Shown: in pieces, positions 32,306 through 42,400 of the stretch
Layout: the number at the start of each line of letters is the position of its first letter
How positions within the stretch are numbered: position 1 is the stretch's first letter
NCBI RefSeq assembly: GCF_023544445.1
Contig: NZ_JALPVJ010000016.1
Location: 62,001 to 126,000 of the forward strand
From: Actinoplanes sp. M2I2
GTDB taxonomy: Bacteria; Actinomycetota; Actinomycetes; Mycobacteriales; Micromonosporaceae
Direction of reading: 5' to 3'
DNA: 64,000 nucleotides
Notes under the pieces: generated by a model
What the model was told of the DNA's origin: nothing
Seen by the model: only the letters and a program-made list of their open reading frames with translations
Databases searched by the model: none
Made by a program: the position numbers and the translations under genes

Positions 32306-33247
32306 TCAGGCGGGCTCGGTCTCGCGGCGCTGCTCGTCCGCCGTACGGGCCTCGGCCTCTTCGATGATCCGGCGCTCCTCCGCGGCGTTCTTGCGGTGCT
32401 CGCGGAACGAATAGGCCAGGGCGGCCGCCCAGACCACGTAGATGACCGCATAGATCGAGTAGCGGGCACCGTCCGACGCGTCGATCCAGTCGGAGCGGAG
32501 CAGCGTCCGGCTGTTGGTCAGGATGATCACGCCACCGACCGCGGCGCCCAGCACGCGCGGCGGGATGTGCCGGACCAGCCAGGCGGCGATGGGCGCGGCG
32601 ATCACGCCACCGATCAGCAGGGCGGCCACCCAGCCGAAGTCGACGTTCTCGGAGCCCAGCCCGATCAGGAAGCCGAGGCTCGCCGCCACCGCGACGAGGA
32701 ACTCGCTGGTGTCGATCGAGCCGATCGTCTTGCGGGGCTCGAGCCGGCCGCTGGCCAGGATCGCCGGCGTGCCCACCGGGCCCCAGCCACCGCCACCGGT
32801 CGAGTCGACGAAGCCCGCCACCAGACCCAGCGGCGCCAGGAAACGCTTGCGCAGCGGCAGGCCGAGCCGGCCCTTGGGCAGGCCCATCGTGGTGAAGCGG
32901 ATGAAGACGTACAGGCCGAGCGCCAGCAGGATCAGCGCCATCAGCGGGGCGGCGGTCTCGGTGGAGAGCCCGGAGAGGAACGTGGCCCCGGCGAACGCCC
33001 CGACCGCGCCGGGCACGCCGATCTTGAGGACGACCTTCCAGTCGACGTTGCCGAACTTCCAGTGCGCGACGCCGGAGACGAGCGTGGTGCCGATCTCGGC
33101 CAGGTGGACCGTGGCCGACGCCGCGGCCGGGTTCGTGCCGATGGCGAGGAGCAGCGTCGTCGACGTCACGCCGTAGGCCATGCCCAGGCTGCCGTCGACG
33201 AGTTGCGCTCCCAGGCCGACGAGGGCCAGGAGGATCAGCTTTCTCAT
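32306..33247 (-). CDS. TauE/SafE-family membrane exporter
   Basis: A 313-aa protein with about eight hydrophobic helices. QLVDGSLGMAYGVTS (about residue 15) and the repeat-half equivalent AGFVDSTGGGGWGPVGTP (about 142) are the paired signature loops of sulfite/sulfonate exporter-like permeases. The C-terminal about 35 residues are a charged cytoplasmic helix (EHRKNAAEERRIIEEAEAR). Relatives export sulfite, sulfoacetate or other anions, or take part in sulfur metabolism. The ATG at 33247 starts directly before the first helix; the open frame upstream is not coding-like. A dyad candidate lies at 33293-33318. Confidence 0.88.
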   Translation of the reverse strand: MRKLILLALVGLGAQLVDGSLGMAYGVTSTTLLLAIGTNPAAASATVHLAEIGTTLVSGVAHWKFGNVDWKVVLKIGVPGAVGAFAGATFLSGLSTETAAPLMALILLALGLYVFIRFTTMGLPKGRLGLPLRKRFLAPLGLVAGFVDSTGGGGWGPVGTPAILASGRLEPRKTIGSIDTSEFLVAVAASLGFLIGLGSENVDFGWVAALLIGGVIAAPIAAWLVRHIPPRVLGAAVGGVIILTNSRTLLRSDWIDASDGARYSIYAVIYVVWAAALAYSFREHRKNAAEERRIIEEAEARTADEQRRETEPA

Positions 33248-33530
33248 GGTCGCTCCAGTCCGGGCGCAGGATGGGGGACGTTGCTCGCTGCGCCTATAGT
33301 GCCTACCATTTCGATAGGAGAACAGGCAAGTCCGTCCCACCCGCGCGCCCCCCGGAACGGATGATCCACCATCGGGCGCCTGGCCTATCTCCCCCACCGC
33401 GACTGGCCCCCGCGCGACGACGAGCTCCCCCGGGCGTCATATCTGACCACCCCGGGTCACGTCGGCATCTACGAGCTGACCAGGTGACCGGCTCGGCCCG
33501 GCTTGGGTACGCGGTCGACGTCCGATCACG
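33248..33530. other. Upstream region with dyad and gene remnant
   Basis: CCTAT...ATAGG at 33293-33318 and an inner CCTACC/GATAGG pair form an imperfect dyad upstream of the exporter gene, resembling Rrf2-type sites. From 33365 to 33487 the plus strand has 40 codons of strongly host-like usage, ending with a peptide such as TTPGHVGIYELTR before TGA, but with no start codon. This looks like the surviving 3' end of a lost gene. Confidence 0.4.
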
Positions 33531-34323
33531 TCAGGGCCCGGGTCGGCGCGCCCGCCGGCCGAGCAGCCGCACCACCAGCACGCCCAGGGCGAGCGGGACG
33601 AGGCCGAGCACGACGTCCTGCAGCAGAGCGAGATCGTTCACGACGAAGCGGTGCCACTGCGGGCCGACGATCTGCTCGGCAGTCTGGAAGGCCAGGTGGA
33701 AGCCGATCGGCACCCAGAGTGTGTCGGTGACCGCGCGGAGCCCGCCCTGCACGACGGCGAACGCGAAGAAGATCACGACTCGCTCGACGCTCCCGGCCGC
33801 GCCGACCAGGACACCGAACAGCGCGAACAGCAGCGCCTGGACCAGCACGACAGCCCAGACCGGCAGCACCGTCGCGAGATTGCGGAACAGGTAGCCGCGG
33901 AAGATGAGCTCCTCGGGCAGCGCCTCGTAGAGGAACACGAGCCCGATCAGCGCCACCACGGACAGGATCGCGCCGGCCGTCGAGCCGTCGAGCCGGATAC
34001 TCAGCGCCCCGGCCCAGACGAAGACGACGATGGCCGGCACCGCCGGGATCAGATAACCCGCCGCCCCGGCCGCCAGGAGCCTTCCCACCGTACGAGGTGA
34101 GCCGCGCCGCAGCCCGCTCCAGGGCAACCGGTCGAGACGGCGGTACGCCAGCATCACCATCGGCACGACCAGCACGGTCGCCGTCACCGCCGAGGCGAGG
34201 TGCCGCCCCCCGGCTGTAGCCGGTCCCGAAGATCGCATCGCCCGCCCGGTCGATGAACAGCCAGATCAGCACGGCGGCGCCGAAGACGATCGCCGGCCGC
34301 AGCAGGACATGGGGTCGTTGCAC
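33531..34323 (-). pseudogene. CPBP-family intramembrane protease, interrupted by a frameshift
   Basis: Two overlapping frames together make one CPBP (Abi) membrane metalloprotease of about 263 aa. The first about 38 residues, with an N-terminal membrane helix (RPAIVFGAAVLIWLFIDR), are in the frame starting at GTG 34323. The rest, including the catalytic EELIFRGYLFRNL, is in another frame from about 34200 to the stop at 33531. The frames join at a run of six C (34206-34211; G on the coding strand): removing one base gives continuous SRGRHLASAV. The second catalytic motif lacks the usual His (LLFALFG), while GFHLAFQ provides the last. Either the gene is inactivated, it varies in phase at the homopolymer, or this is a sequencing error. 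Confidence 0.75.
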
Positions 34324-34439
34324 GCGCTTCCCCTTTCCCCGTACGGGCAGTGTGCGGGCCGGGCGCCGCGCCTCGCTGCGGCCGGAAGTCGATGCGGGAT
34401 CGTCTAAAGTCGGCCCGCCCGCCGCCGATCCGAGCGTCC

Positions 34440-36023
34440 GTGTTGAAGCTCAGGAACGCCCTGTTGTCCGCCGCCGTGGTCGCCGGCGGCGTCGTCGCGC
34501 CGGCCGCCACGCCCGCGTCCGCCGCCACGACCACCACCGTCACCCCGATCCGCGTCGCTCTGCCCGGCATCGACCGCGTCACCGACGTGCTCGGGGTGGG
34601 CGCCGACGTGTGGACGGCGGCCGGCGACAAGGTGCTCATCACGTCGCCGACCGGCCAGGTGAGGAAGACCGTGACCGGGCTGCCCGGCGCGACCGGGCTG
34701 ACGGCGGGACCGGGCGGCGTCTACGTCTCGCTCTCCACCGCGGGCCGGATCGTCAAGCTCTCCCCGGCCGGTGCCGTGCTCGCCTCGTGGACCTCGATGG
34801 GCTGCCCCGGCAAGTCGGGGGTCGCCCAGGGTGGGCTCTTCTACGCGTACGGATGTGACGCCGCGGCCGCCGGCGTCGCCCGGCTGGATCTGGGCACCGG
34901 CGTCAGCCGCAGCGTGCTGACCGACCGCGGCGCCTCGGCGGTCGTGGCCGCCGGGTCGACCGTCGTGGCCTACGGCTCGTCCTCGGCCACGTCGTACGCG
35001 ATCGGCCCGGACGGTTCGCTCACCGGGCGCGGCCAGGTGAGCGGCACGATCTACGACGCCGAACTGTCCCCGGACGGCACGAGCCTGGCCGTAACCGACT
35101 ACGTCAACGGCTACGGCGTGGCCCGCTTCGACACGGCCACGATGACCTTGACCAGCACGGTCGCCACCGGCCCGTACCCGTCGGCCGTGGCCTGGTCGGC
35201 CGACGGCCACCGGTTTGCCGGCGTGCTGTCCGCCTCCTCCAGCGATTCGCCGGTGCACGTCTTCTCGACGTCGACGGGCGGCCTGCTGACCCGTACGCCC
35301 GCGGCGGGCGGCAACACCTACCGGAGTGCCCACGAAGCGGCTTTCTCACCCGACGGCAAGTACGTCTACTCGATCAGCCAGGAGCCGGCGAGCCCGGCCC
35401 ACCTGGTCGTCACTCCCACCAGCGGCCAGGTCAAGCAGCCGTTCGCGGTCGGTGTGAAGCGCGCCTCCGCGTACGGGAAAAGCATGACCGTGACCGTGCG
35501 AGCGACCAACCGGCCGCTCACCGCGGTGACGGTCAGGGTCATGGCCGGCGGCACCACGCTGGCCAGGACGGTCCGGACCAACGCCTCCGGGGTGGCCACC
35601 TGGTCGCTGGGCGCCCGGGGCAGCGGCACCGTCACGGCGACCGCCGCCGCCTCCCTCACCACCCAGCCCGCCTCGGCGTCCGCCGCCTTCACCACGGCCG
35701 GCGCGGCGTCGGCGAAGCTCACCGGCTACACCCGGATCAGCAAGGGCGTCGCGCACTACCGCTCGCTCGGCGCCGTCCACGCCACGCTGCAGATCCTGCC
35801 CCGGCACGCCGGCCGGGTCACCGTGAGCCTGCAGCACCGCAGCGGCGCCACGTGGGTCACCGACCAGAGCGCCACGTTCGCGACCGACGCCGCCGGCGCC
35901 GCTTGGGTCGGCCTGGCCCAGGGCAACCGCAAGATGACCTACCGCTTCGTCGTCGGCGCGGCCGGCGACACCGCGGCCACGGCCTCACCCAAGGTGACCA
36001 CGGCGTCCTTCGTGGTGGACTGA
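34440..36023 (+). CDS. Secreted beta-propeller (WD40/YVTN-like) protein with Ig-like C-terminus
   Basis: A 527-aa protein with a Sec signal peptide (KLRNALLSAAVVAGGVV, cleavage near ATPASAA, residue 26). Residues about 35-345 contain propeller-like repeats, for example AELSPDGTSLAVTDY, AVAWSADGHRFAGV and AAFSPDGKYVYSISQ. The C-terminal third has T/A-rich beta domains (VTVTVRATNRPLTAVTV) like bacterial Ig-type modules. I see no catalytic motif; extracellular binding or scaffold function is likely. The GTG at 34440 is preceded by CTAAAGT, a reasonable -10 element, which would put the start close to the transcript start; ATG 34392 is the alternative. Confidence 0.75.
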   Translation: MLKLRNALLSAAVVAGGVVAPAATPASAATTTTVTPIRVALPGIDRVTDVLGVGADVWTAAGDKVLITSPTGQVRKTVTGLPGATGLTAGPGGVYVSLSTAGRIVKLSPAGAVLASWTSMGCPGKSGVAQGGLFYAYGCDAAAAGVARLDLGTGVSRSVLTDRGASAVVAAGSTVVAYGSSSATSYAIGPDGSLTGRGQVSGTIYDAELSPDGTSLAVTDYVNGYGVARFDTATMTLTSTVATGPYPSAVAWSADGHRFAGVLSASSSDSPVHVFSTSTGGLLTRTPAAGGNTYRSAHEAAFSPDGKYVYSISQEPASPAHLVVTPTSGQVKQPFAVGVKRASAYGKSMTVTVRATNRPLTAVTVRVMAGGTTLARTVRTNASGVATWSLGARGSGTVTATAAASLTTQPASASAAFTTAGAASAKLTGYTRISKGVAHYRSLGAVHATLQILPRHAGRVTVSLQHRSGATWVTDQSATFATDAAGAAWVGLAQGNRKMTYRFVVGAAGDTAATASPKVTTASFVVD

Positions 36024-36036
36024 CCCGGCCCGCCGG

Positions 36037-36531
36037 TCAGGCCGTAAGAGCGGCGCCGGCCGGTTCGCTCCGGCCGGCGTCCAGCCGCCTGATCAGGCGA
36101 CGCACGATCAGCAACGGGATGATGCCGAGCACGCCGAACGAGATGTCGATGGGCAGCCACCACCACGGCAGCTCGCGGATCGGGCCGGCGATCAGCGCCA
36201 GCGGGATGACCGCGACGCAGCAGAGCATCCCCCACTCGACGACCCACACGTTGCGGACCGGGTCGCGCCACGGACCGATGAACGCGACGGCGATCATCAC
36301 ATGGGCAAAGGCCAGCCAGTCGGTTCCGTACGCGATGAAGGGGTACTGCTCGGCCGTGACGGTCAGCCCTTCGCGCACGCGCTCGATGAACGCGACCAGA
36401 GCGTCCGGCGCCGGAACGTGACCGAGGATCCCGGCCAGCAGCCGCACCTCGGTGACCAGCGGGAATGCTGTCACACCGCTGAGCACCAGTCCGGCGACGA
36501 AGACACCCAGCCAGACGCGGATCGCTTTCAT
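36037..36531 (-). CDS. Hypothetical membrane protein
   Basis: A 164-aa protein with four hydrophobic helices (about residues 4-25, 65-83, 95-115 and 120-140). The extracytoplasmic loop between helices 1 and 2 is acidic, and the region before the last helix reads IRELPWWWLPIDISFG. The C-terminus is basic (RRLIRRLDAGR). I do not recognise a named family, although similar proteins are widespread in actinobacteria. It converges on the propeller gene with 13 bp between stops. Confidence 0.65.
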   Translation of the reverse strand: MKAIRVWLGVFVAGLVLSGVTAFPLVTEVRLLAGILGHVPAPDALVAFIERVREGLTVTAEQYPFIAYGTDWLAFAHVMIAVAFIGPWRDPVRNVWVVEWGMLCCVAVIPLALIAGPIRELPWWWLPIDISFGVLGIIPLLIVRRLIRRLDAGRSEPAGAALTA

Positions 36532-36628
36532 GATCGTCAAGCTAGGCGGCGGGAGCGGTACGCCGCCACCCCGCACACAACACCTTCACAACCCGCTCAC
36601 GCCGCGGACGAACATCGGGCGGCGTCCG

Positions 36629-37285
36629 TCAGGCGCGGTAGCCGTCGAACAGCGGGCCCCCGGCTCGGGCCAGCACCTCGGCGGCGAGGGCGGACGGGTC
36701 CTCGCGGGCGGCCAGCCAGCGGGCGGCCCAGGCGGGATCGGACTCCCGCAGCTCGCGCAGCAGCCACTTGCCGCCGCTGACCCACCGGCCGGCGAACGCC
36801 AGCGCCGCCCGGGCCGTCTCCGTCCACAGGGCAGCGGCGATCACCACGCGCTCGCCCAGGTCGGTGGCGTGCCGGTGATCGTCGAGCAGGTCGGTCAGCA
36901 GGTAGCGCGTGCGGCCGCGCTCGGCCGGGCTCAGCGGCGGCGGCCCGTCGGCCAGGACCCGCGCGCACCGGGCCGTCAGCTCGCCCGGGTCACCCAGCAC
37001 CGGCACCCCGCGGGCGAGCATGCGATGGGTGCTCGGCTTGCGGGCGGCCAGTTCCCTCGCGAGGAAGGCGGCGAGCTTGTCCGGCGTGTGCACGAAGAGC
37101 TCGACCGGCCAGCCCCGGAAGTGCAGGCTCTCCCGGTAGCCGGGCTCCTCGTCCCGCAGCACCACGATGTCCAGGTCGGACCCGGCCGTACGGTCGGGCC
37201 CGAGCACGCTGCCGGTCAGCAGCGCCCACCGCGCCTCCGGAAAGCGTTCCCGCACCAGGTCACGGGCGTCGGTCAGCGGGTCCAT
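36629..37285 (-). CDS. Nucleotidyltransferase-domain protein
   Basis: A 218-aa protein of the polymerase-beta-like nucleotidyltransferase superfamily (NTP_transf_2). ALLTGSVLGPDRTAGSDLDIVV (in two blocks, residues 22-43) is the GS-x-DxD active site, followed by the third acidic position near VELFV (about 62). The C-terminal helical half resembles the substrate-binding region of kanamycin/streptomycin-type adenylyltransferases. It could AMP-modify a small molecule or a protein; the substrate is unknown. No resistance function should be assumed from this sequence alone. Confidence 0.8.
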   Translation of the reverse strand: MDPLTDARDLVRERFPEARWALLTGSVLGPDRTAGSDLDIVVLRDEEPGYRESLHFRGWPVELFVHTPDKLAAFLARELAARKPSTHRMLARGVPVLGDPGELTARCARVLADGPPPLSPAERGRTRYLLTDLLDDHRHATDLGERVVIAAALWTETARAALAFAGRWVSGGKWLLRELRESDPAWAARWLAAREDPSALAAEVLARAGGPLFDGYRA

Positions 37286-37346
37286 GGGCCGATCCTGCCC
37301 CAGGGCTCATCTGGTGGACCACGCGGGTGCGGCGGACCGGCCGGTC

Positions 37347-39344
37347 TCAGGTCTGGCGCAGCACCGACTGGACGCCGGCGAGCAGCTGCTCCCGGGTGTA
37401 CGGCTTGGCCACGATCATCGACTCGGGCTCCAGGTTGTTGCCGGCCTCGTCGATCAGGGCCTCGGCGAAGCCCGACACGAAGACCACCCGCAGGTCGGGG
37501 CGCCGCTGCTTGGCCACCCGGGCCAGCTGGCGCCCGTTCATGCCGGGCATCACCACGTCGGTGATCATGGCGGCGATCGGGTGGTCGTGGCGGTCGAGCA
37601 GGCGCAGGGCCTCGACCGCGTCGGCCGCCGACAGCACCCGGTAGCCCGCGCCGTCCAGGAACCGGGCGGTGACCTCGCGCAGGTCCGGCTCGTCGTCGAC
37701 CAGCAGCAGCGTCTCGCCCCCACCGGGCTCCGCGGGGGCTGCGGGCTGCGGCGCGGCCGGCGCGGCCTGATCCCGTACGCCGGGAAGCCGGACCGTCGCC
37801 GTCGTGCCCTCACCCGGAGTGGAGGACAGCGTCAGCTGGCCGCCGGCCTGACTCACGATGCCGTGGGCCGTCGACAGCCCGAGCCCGGCCGTCCCGGTCG
37901 ACCGCTTGGTCGTGAAGAACGGCTCGAACGCCCGGTTGAGCACGTCGGCCTCCATGCCGCGCCCGGTGTCGCTGACCGTCACCACGGCGTCGCCGGTGTC
38001 CGAGAGCGCCGTCGCGATGCTGATCGTCCCGCCGCCCGGCATCGCGTCGGCGCTGTTGCCGACCAGGTTGATCAGTACCTGGCTGATCTGGCGAGGGTCG
38101 GCCCGCACGTCGGCCGAGCCGGGAGCCGGCCGCAGCACGACGGAGGCCGCCCCCGCGGCGTCGCGCAGGGTTCCGAGCAGGTCGCGCAGCAGGGTGTTGA
38201 GGTCGAACGTGGCCGGCTGGGTGATCTCCCGCCGGCCGAACGCGAGCAGCTGCTGGGTGAGCGCCTTGGCTCGCTCCCCGCCCTTGATCACCTGGTCGAG
38301 GTCGGCCAGCAGCGAGGCCGACAGGTCGGCCGGCAGCACGTCGGCCGACTCGGTGACCGATTCGATGGCGAGCGAGGTGTAACCGAGGATCGCGCCGAGG
38401 ATGTTGTTGAAGTCGTGGGCGGCGCCGCCGGCCATCCGGCGCAGGCTGTCGAGCCGTTCGGCGTCGCGGCGGCGGGCGTCGTCCTGGCGGCGCTGGGTCT
38501 CGTCGCGCAGCCGCTCCTCGGTCTCGACCACGTCGGAGACGTCGTCGACCATGAGCACGCCGCCGGCCAACTCGGCCTCGTCGTCCTGGATGTGCCGCAA
38601 CTGCAGGCGCAGGCAGCGGACCGTGCCGTCGGGGAACTCGACCCGGTGGGTGAACCGGCGCTCGGTCGCGTTGCCGCGCAGCAGATCCAGGGCGTCCTGG
38701 CGGGCCGGGGAGTCCAGGCAGGCCAGCCAGCCCCGGCCGAGCAGGTCCGGGATCGGCTTGCCCATGATCTCGGCCAGCCGGGGGTTGATGTAGTCGGCCT
38801 CGCCGTCGGCGTCGAGCAGCGCGATGCCGACCGGGGACGCCACGGCCATCGCCTCGAAGCGCCGCTCGGTGTGGTGCAGGGCCCGCACCTTCTCGATCAG
38901 CTTGGCGTTGACCGCCTGCACGTGAGCCTGCGCGAAGTCGTCCGAAGGGACCGCGTTGATCGAGACCGGCCCGCCGGCCAGTGCCGCGTCGACCGCGTCG
39001 AGCAGCTCATGCGGGTCCTGCGAGCGCAGCACGACCTGGCTGACCCCGCACGCCTCGGCGATCGGCCGGGTCTCGGGCTCCAGATAGTTGGCGGTGTAGA
39101 AGATCACCGGCGCCTGGGCGGCCAGCTGATCGTCGTCGTTGCGCAGGCGGTGCACCAGCTCGAGACCGTCGATGCCGGGCATCAGCACGTCGGACACGAC
39201 CACGTCGGGGTGATGCTCGTGGGCCAGGCGCAGCGCGTCGGCACCGTCGTTGGCCTCGATCACCTCGTGGCCCCGGTACCCCAGCAGCAACCGGACGATG
39301 TCCCGGTTCGCGGCCACATCGTCGACGACCATCACCGTCGCCAC
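37347..39344 (-). CDS. Hybrid sensor histidine kinase (REC-PAS-HisKA-HATPase-REC)
   Basis: A 665-aa soluble kinase. The N-terminal receiver (residues 1-125) has VDD at 7-9 and Asp in VVVSDVLMPG (about 51). A PAS domain follows at about 160-280 (VASPVGIALLDADGEADYIN). HisKA has the phosphoacceptor His in GGAAHDFNNILGAILGY (about 313). HATPase_c has NLVGNSADAM (about 425), DTGRGME and GLGLSTAHGIV. A second receiver (about 540-665) has LLVDDEPDLRE and Asp in MITDVVMPGMNGRQL. No membrane helix is visible. The gene is divergent from another hybrid kinase at 39416 with a shared short promoter region, so the two are likely to act together. Confidence 0.93.
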   Translation of the reverse strand: MATVMVVDDVAANRDIVRLLLGYRGHEVIEANDGADALRLAHEHHPDVVVSDVLMPGIDGLELVHRLRNDDDQLAAQAPVIFYTANYLEPETRPIAEACGVSQVVLRSQDPHELLDAVDAALAGGPVSINAVPSDDFAQAHVQAVNAKLIEKVRALHHTERRFEAMAVASPVGIALLDADGEADYINPRLAEIMGKPIPDLLGRGWLACLDSPARQDALDLLRGNATERRFTHRVEFPDGTVRCLRLQLRHIQDDEAELAGGVLMVDDVSDVVETEERLRDETQRRQDDARRRDAERLDSLRRMAGGAAHDFNNILGAILGYTSLAIESVTESADVLPADLSASLLADLDQVIKGGERAKALTQQLLAFGRREITQPATFDLNTLLRDLLGTLRDAAGAASVVLRPAPGSADVRADPRQISQVLINLVGNSADAMPGGGTISIATALSDTGDAVVTVSDTGRGMEADVLNRAFEPFFTTKRSTGTAGLGLSTAHGIVSQAGGQLTLSSTPGEGTTATVRLPGVRDQAAPAAPQPAAPAEPGGGETLLLVDDEPDLREVTARFLDGAGYRVLSAADAVEALRLLDRHDHPIAAMITDVVMPGMNGRQLARVAKQRRPDLRVVFVSGFAEALIDEAGNNLEPESMIVAKPYTREQLLAGVQSVLRQT

Positions 39345-39415
39345 GGGCGGCTCCTCATCTGTTCATGTCCGTTATAAGACTAAAGCAGGAAAGATCCCTT
39401 GTACGGTTATTCGAT
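39345..39415. promoter_or_regulatory. Divergent promoter region of two hybrid kinases
   Basis: Only 71 bp separate the start of one hybrid kinase gene and the supported start of the other. The segment is unusually AT-rich for this genome (GTTATAAGACTAAAG at 39371-39385) and should contain both promoters. An in-frame ATG for the rightward gene at 39365 would leave no room for its promoter. Confidence 0.55.
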
Positions 39416-42400
39416 GTGACCAGCCGACACGCCGCCGCCGCGGCCATCGCGACCGGCGGCCTGATCTGGGCCTGGCGCGGCCTGCTCCACCGGCACGACC
39501 GCCGGCGCCTCGAGCGCTACATCCACCTGGCCGCGATCCTCGAGGAGACGGCCGCGCCCGCCTTCGTCAAGACGCTCGACGGGCGCTACCGCATCGTCAG
39601 CCCGGCCTACGAACGCCTGCACGGCATCCGTGACGCGGCCGGGCTGCACGACCACGAGGTGCACTCGCCCGACAAGATCGCCGAGATCCACCGGCACGAC
39701 ACCGACGTGCTCGTCGGCAGCGGCCCGGTCGCGTACGAGGAGGAGCTCGGCGGCCGGTGGTTCGTGACCACCCTGCACGCGCTGCGCGACGGGCGCGGCC
39801 GCCCGTACGCGATCTTCGGCTCCGGGGTCGACGTGACCCAGCTGCGCCTGGCCGAGGGCAAGTTCCGCAGCCTGCTCGACGCCTCACCCGAGGCGATGGT
39901 CTGCGTCAGCAGCGACGGCCGGATCGTGCACGCCAACAACCGCGCCGTGGAGCTGTTCCGCTACCGCCGCGACGAGATGGTCGGCGCGGCGATCGAGACG
40001 CTCGTGCCCGGGGCCAGCCGGAAGGTCCACGTGCAGCACCGCAACCGCTACTTCGCGACGCCGTCGGCCCGGCCGATGGGCGAGGGCATGCTGCTGACCG
40101 CCCAGCGCAAGGACGGCACCGAGTTCCCGGTCGACGTCAGCCTCTCCCCCGTCCAGGCCGAGGGCAAGAGGATGGTGCTCGCCGCCATCCAGGACGTCAC
40201 CACGCGCCGATTCCAGGCGCACACCAACGCGCGCCTGGCCGCGATCGTCGAGTCGTCGAACGACGCCATCGTCAGCAAGGCCCTCGACGGCACCATCCAG
40301 ACCTGGAACTCCGGGGCCGAGCGGCTCTACGGCTACACGGCCCAGGAGATGATCGGCTACGACGTCACCCGGCTGCTGCCGCCCGACCGGCTCGACGAGG
40401 AGAAGGACCTGCTGGCCCGGGTGACCCGCGGCGAGACGATGCCGCAGCACGAGACGCGACGGATGCGCAAGGACGGCCGGCTCATCGAGGTGTCGCTGAG
40501 CATGGCGCCCATGCGCGACGACGACGGCCGGATCATCGGGGCCTCGACGGTCGCGCACGACATCACCGCGCGGGTCAAGGCCGAGACCCGGCTGCGGGTC
40601 GAGCGCGAACAGCTCGAAATGATCATGTCGGCCGCGGCCGACCCGTTCTTCTCGATGGACTCCGACGGCGTCATCCGGGAGTGGAACCGGCAGGCCGAGC
40701 AGGTCTTCGGCTGGCCCCGCGAGCGGATCATCGGCTGCAACGTCGCCGACACGGTCCTGTCCGGGCGCTACCACCGGGCGCTGGAGAGGTTCCTCGACGG
40801 CCGGTGGGAGTGGCTGCTCGACCGTCCGACCGAGATGGTCGCGGTGCACCACGACGGCCGGGAGCTGCCGGTCGAGCTGACCATGTGGCGCATCCGGCAC
40901 GACGGCCTGGCGCAGCTGCACGCCTTCGCCCGCGACATCAGCGCCCGCCGGGAGACCGAGCAGGCGCTGGCCCAGGCCCGCGACCAGGCGATCGAGACGG
41001 CCCGGCTCAAGTCGCAGTTCCTGGCGTCGATGAGCCACGAGATCCGCACCCCGATGAACGGGGTCATCGGGCTGACCGGCCTGCTGCTCTCCTCCGACCT
41101 CGACGAGCAGCAGCGCCGCTACGCGGAAGGCATCAGCACGGCCGGCTCCGCGCTGCTCTCGGTCATCAACGACGTGCTCGACTTCTCCAAGCTGGAAGCC
41201 GGCAAGGTGCTGCTCGAGGACACCAACTTCCAGCTGCGGCGCCTGGTCGACGACGTGGTCGCGCTGGTGGCGCCGCCCGGCACGGCCCGGTCGGTGTCGA
41301 TCTCCGGCTTCTGCGACGAGCGCCTGCCCGCGACCGTGAGCGGCGACGCGGCCAAGCTGCGCCAGGTGCTGCTCAACCTGGCCGGCAACGCGATCAAGTT
41401 CACCCCGTACGGCGAGATCGCCATCACGGTCACCCCGGACCAGGGAGAGCAGGCCGGCCCCGGCGCCGTCCCCGTCCGTTTCGAGGTGCACGACACCGGC
41501 ATCGGCATCGACCACCACCAGCAGGAAAAGCTGTTCGAGCCGTTCACGCAGGCCGACGCGGGCACCACCAGGCGCTTCGGCGGCACCGGGCTCGGCCTGG
41601 CCATCTCGCGCGACCTCGTCGAGCTGATGGGCGGTCACATCGGCGTCCACAGCGAGCCGGGCCAGGGCAGCACGTTCTGGTTCACGGTCACCTTGCGAGC
41701 GGCCCGCGACGGTCTCGACATCGCTTCGAGCCATGCCCTGGACGGTCTGCGCGTCGTCATCGTCGACGAGGACGAGACCGACCGGGCCGTGCTGGCCGAC
41801 CAGTTGACGGCCTGGTCGATGCAGGCCACCGGCGTCGGCACCAGCGAGGCGGCGTACGAGATCCTGCGCGACGCGGCGGCGACCGGGCGCCCGATCGACC
41901 TGGTGATCCAGGACATCCACACCGCCGGGGTCAGCACACCGGCGCCCGAGGGCACGCCCGTGCCCAAGACGATCCTGCTCACCGACCAGCCGGAGGCCCT
42001 GCCCACCGAGCCTGACCCGGTGGCGGTGTCGGCCGCCTTCGCCAAGCCGCTGCGGCAGTCCCAGCTCTACGACGCGCTGGTCGGCGTCCTGGTGCCGGCC
42101 GACGAGCCGCCGCCCGGTCCGGCCCCGGTCGTCCCCGGGCGGGGCCACGTGCTGCTGGTCGAGGACAACGAGATCAACCGCACGGTGGCCCTGGGCATCC
42201 TGGCCACCCTGGGCTACAGCGCCGACGTCGCGGTGAACGGCCGCGAAGCGGTGGCGATGGCCGCCGCCCACGACTACCAGCTCATCTTCATGGACTGCCT
42301 GATGCCCGAGATGGACGGCTACGCCGCCACGGCCGAGATCCGCCGCCAGGAGGGCCACGACCGGCACGTCCCGATCATCGCCCTCACGGCGAGCGCCCTG

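Noticed and set aside
36629..37285. Antibiotic-resistance adenylyltransferase
   Set aside because: Only the generic GS-x-DxD nucleotidyltransferase core is visible; no specific resistance-enzyme signature.
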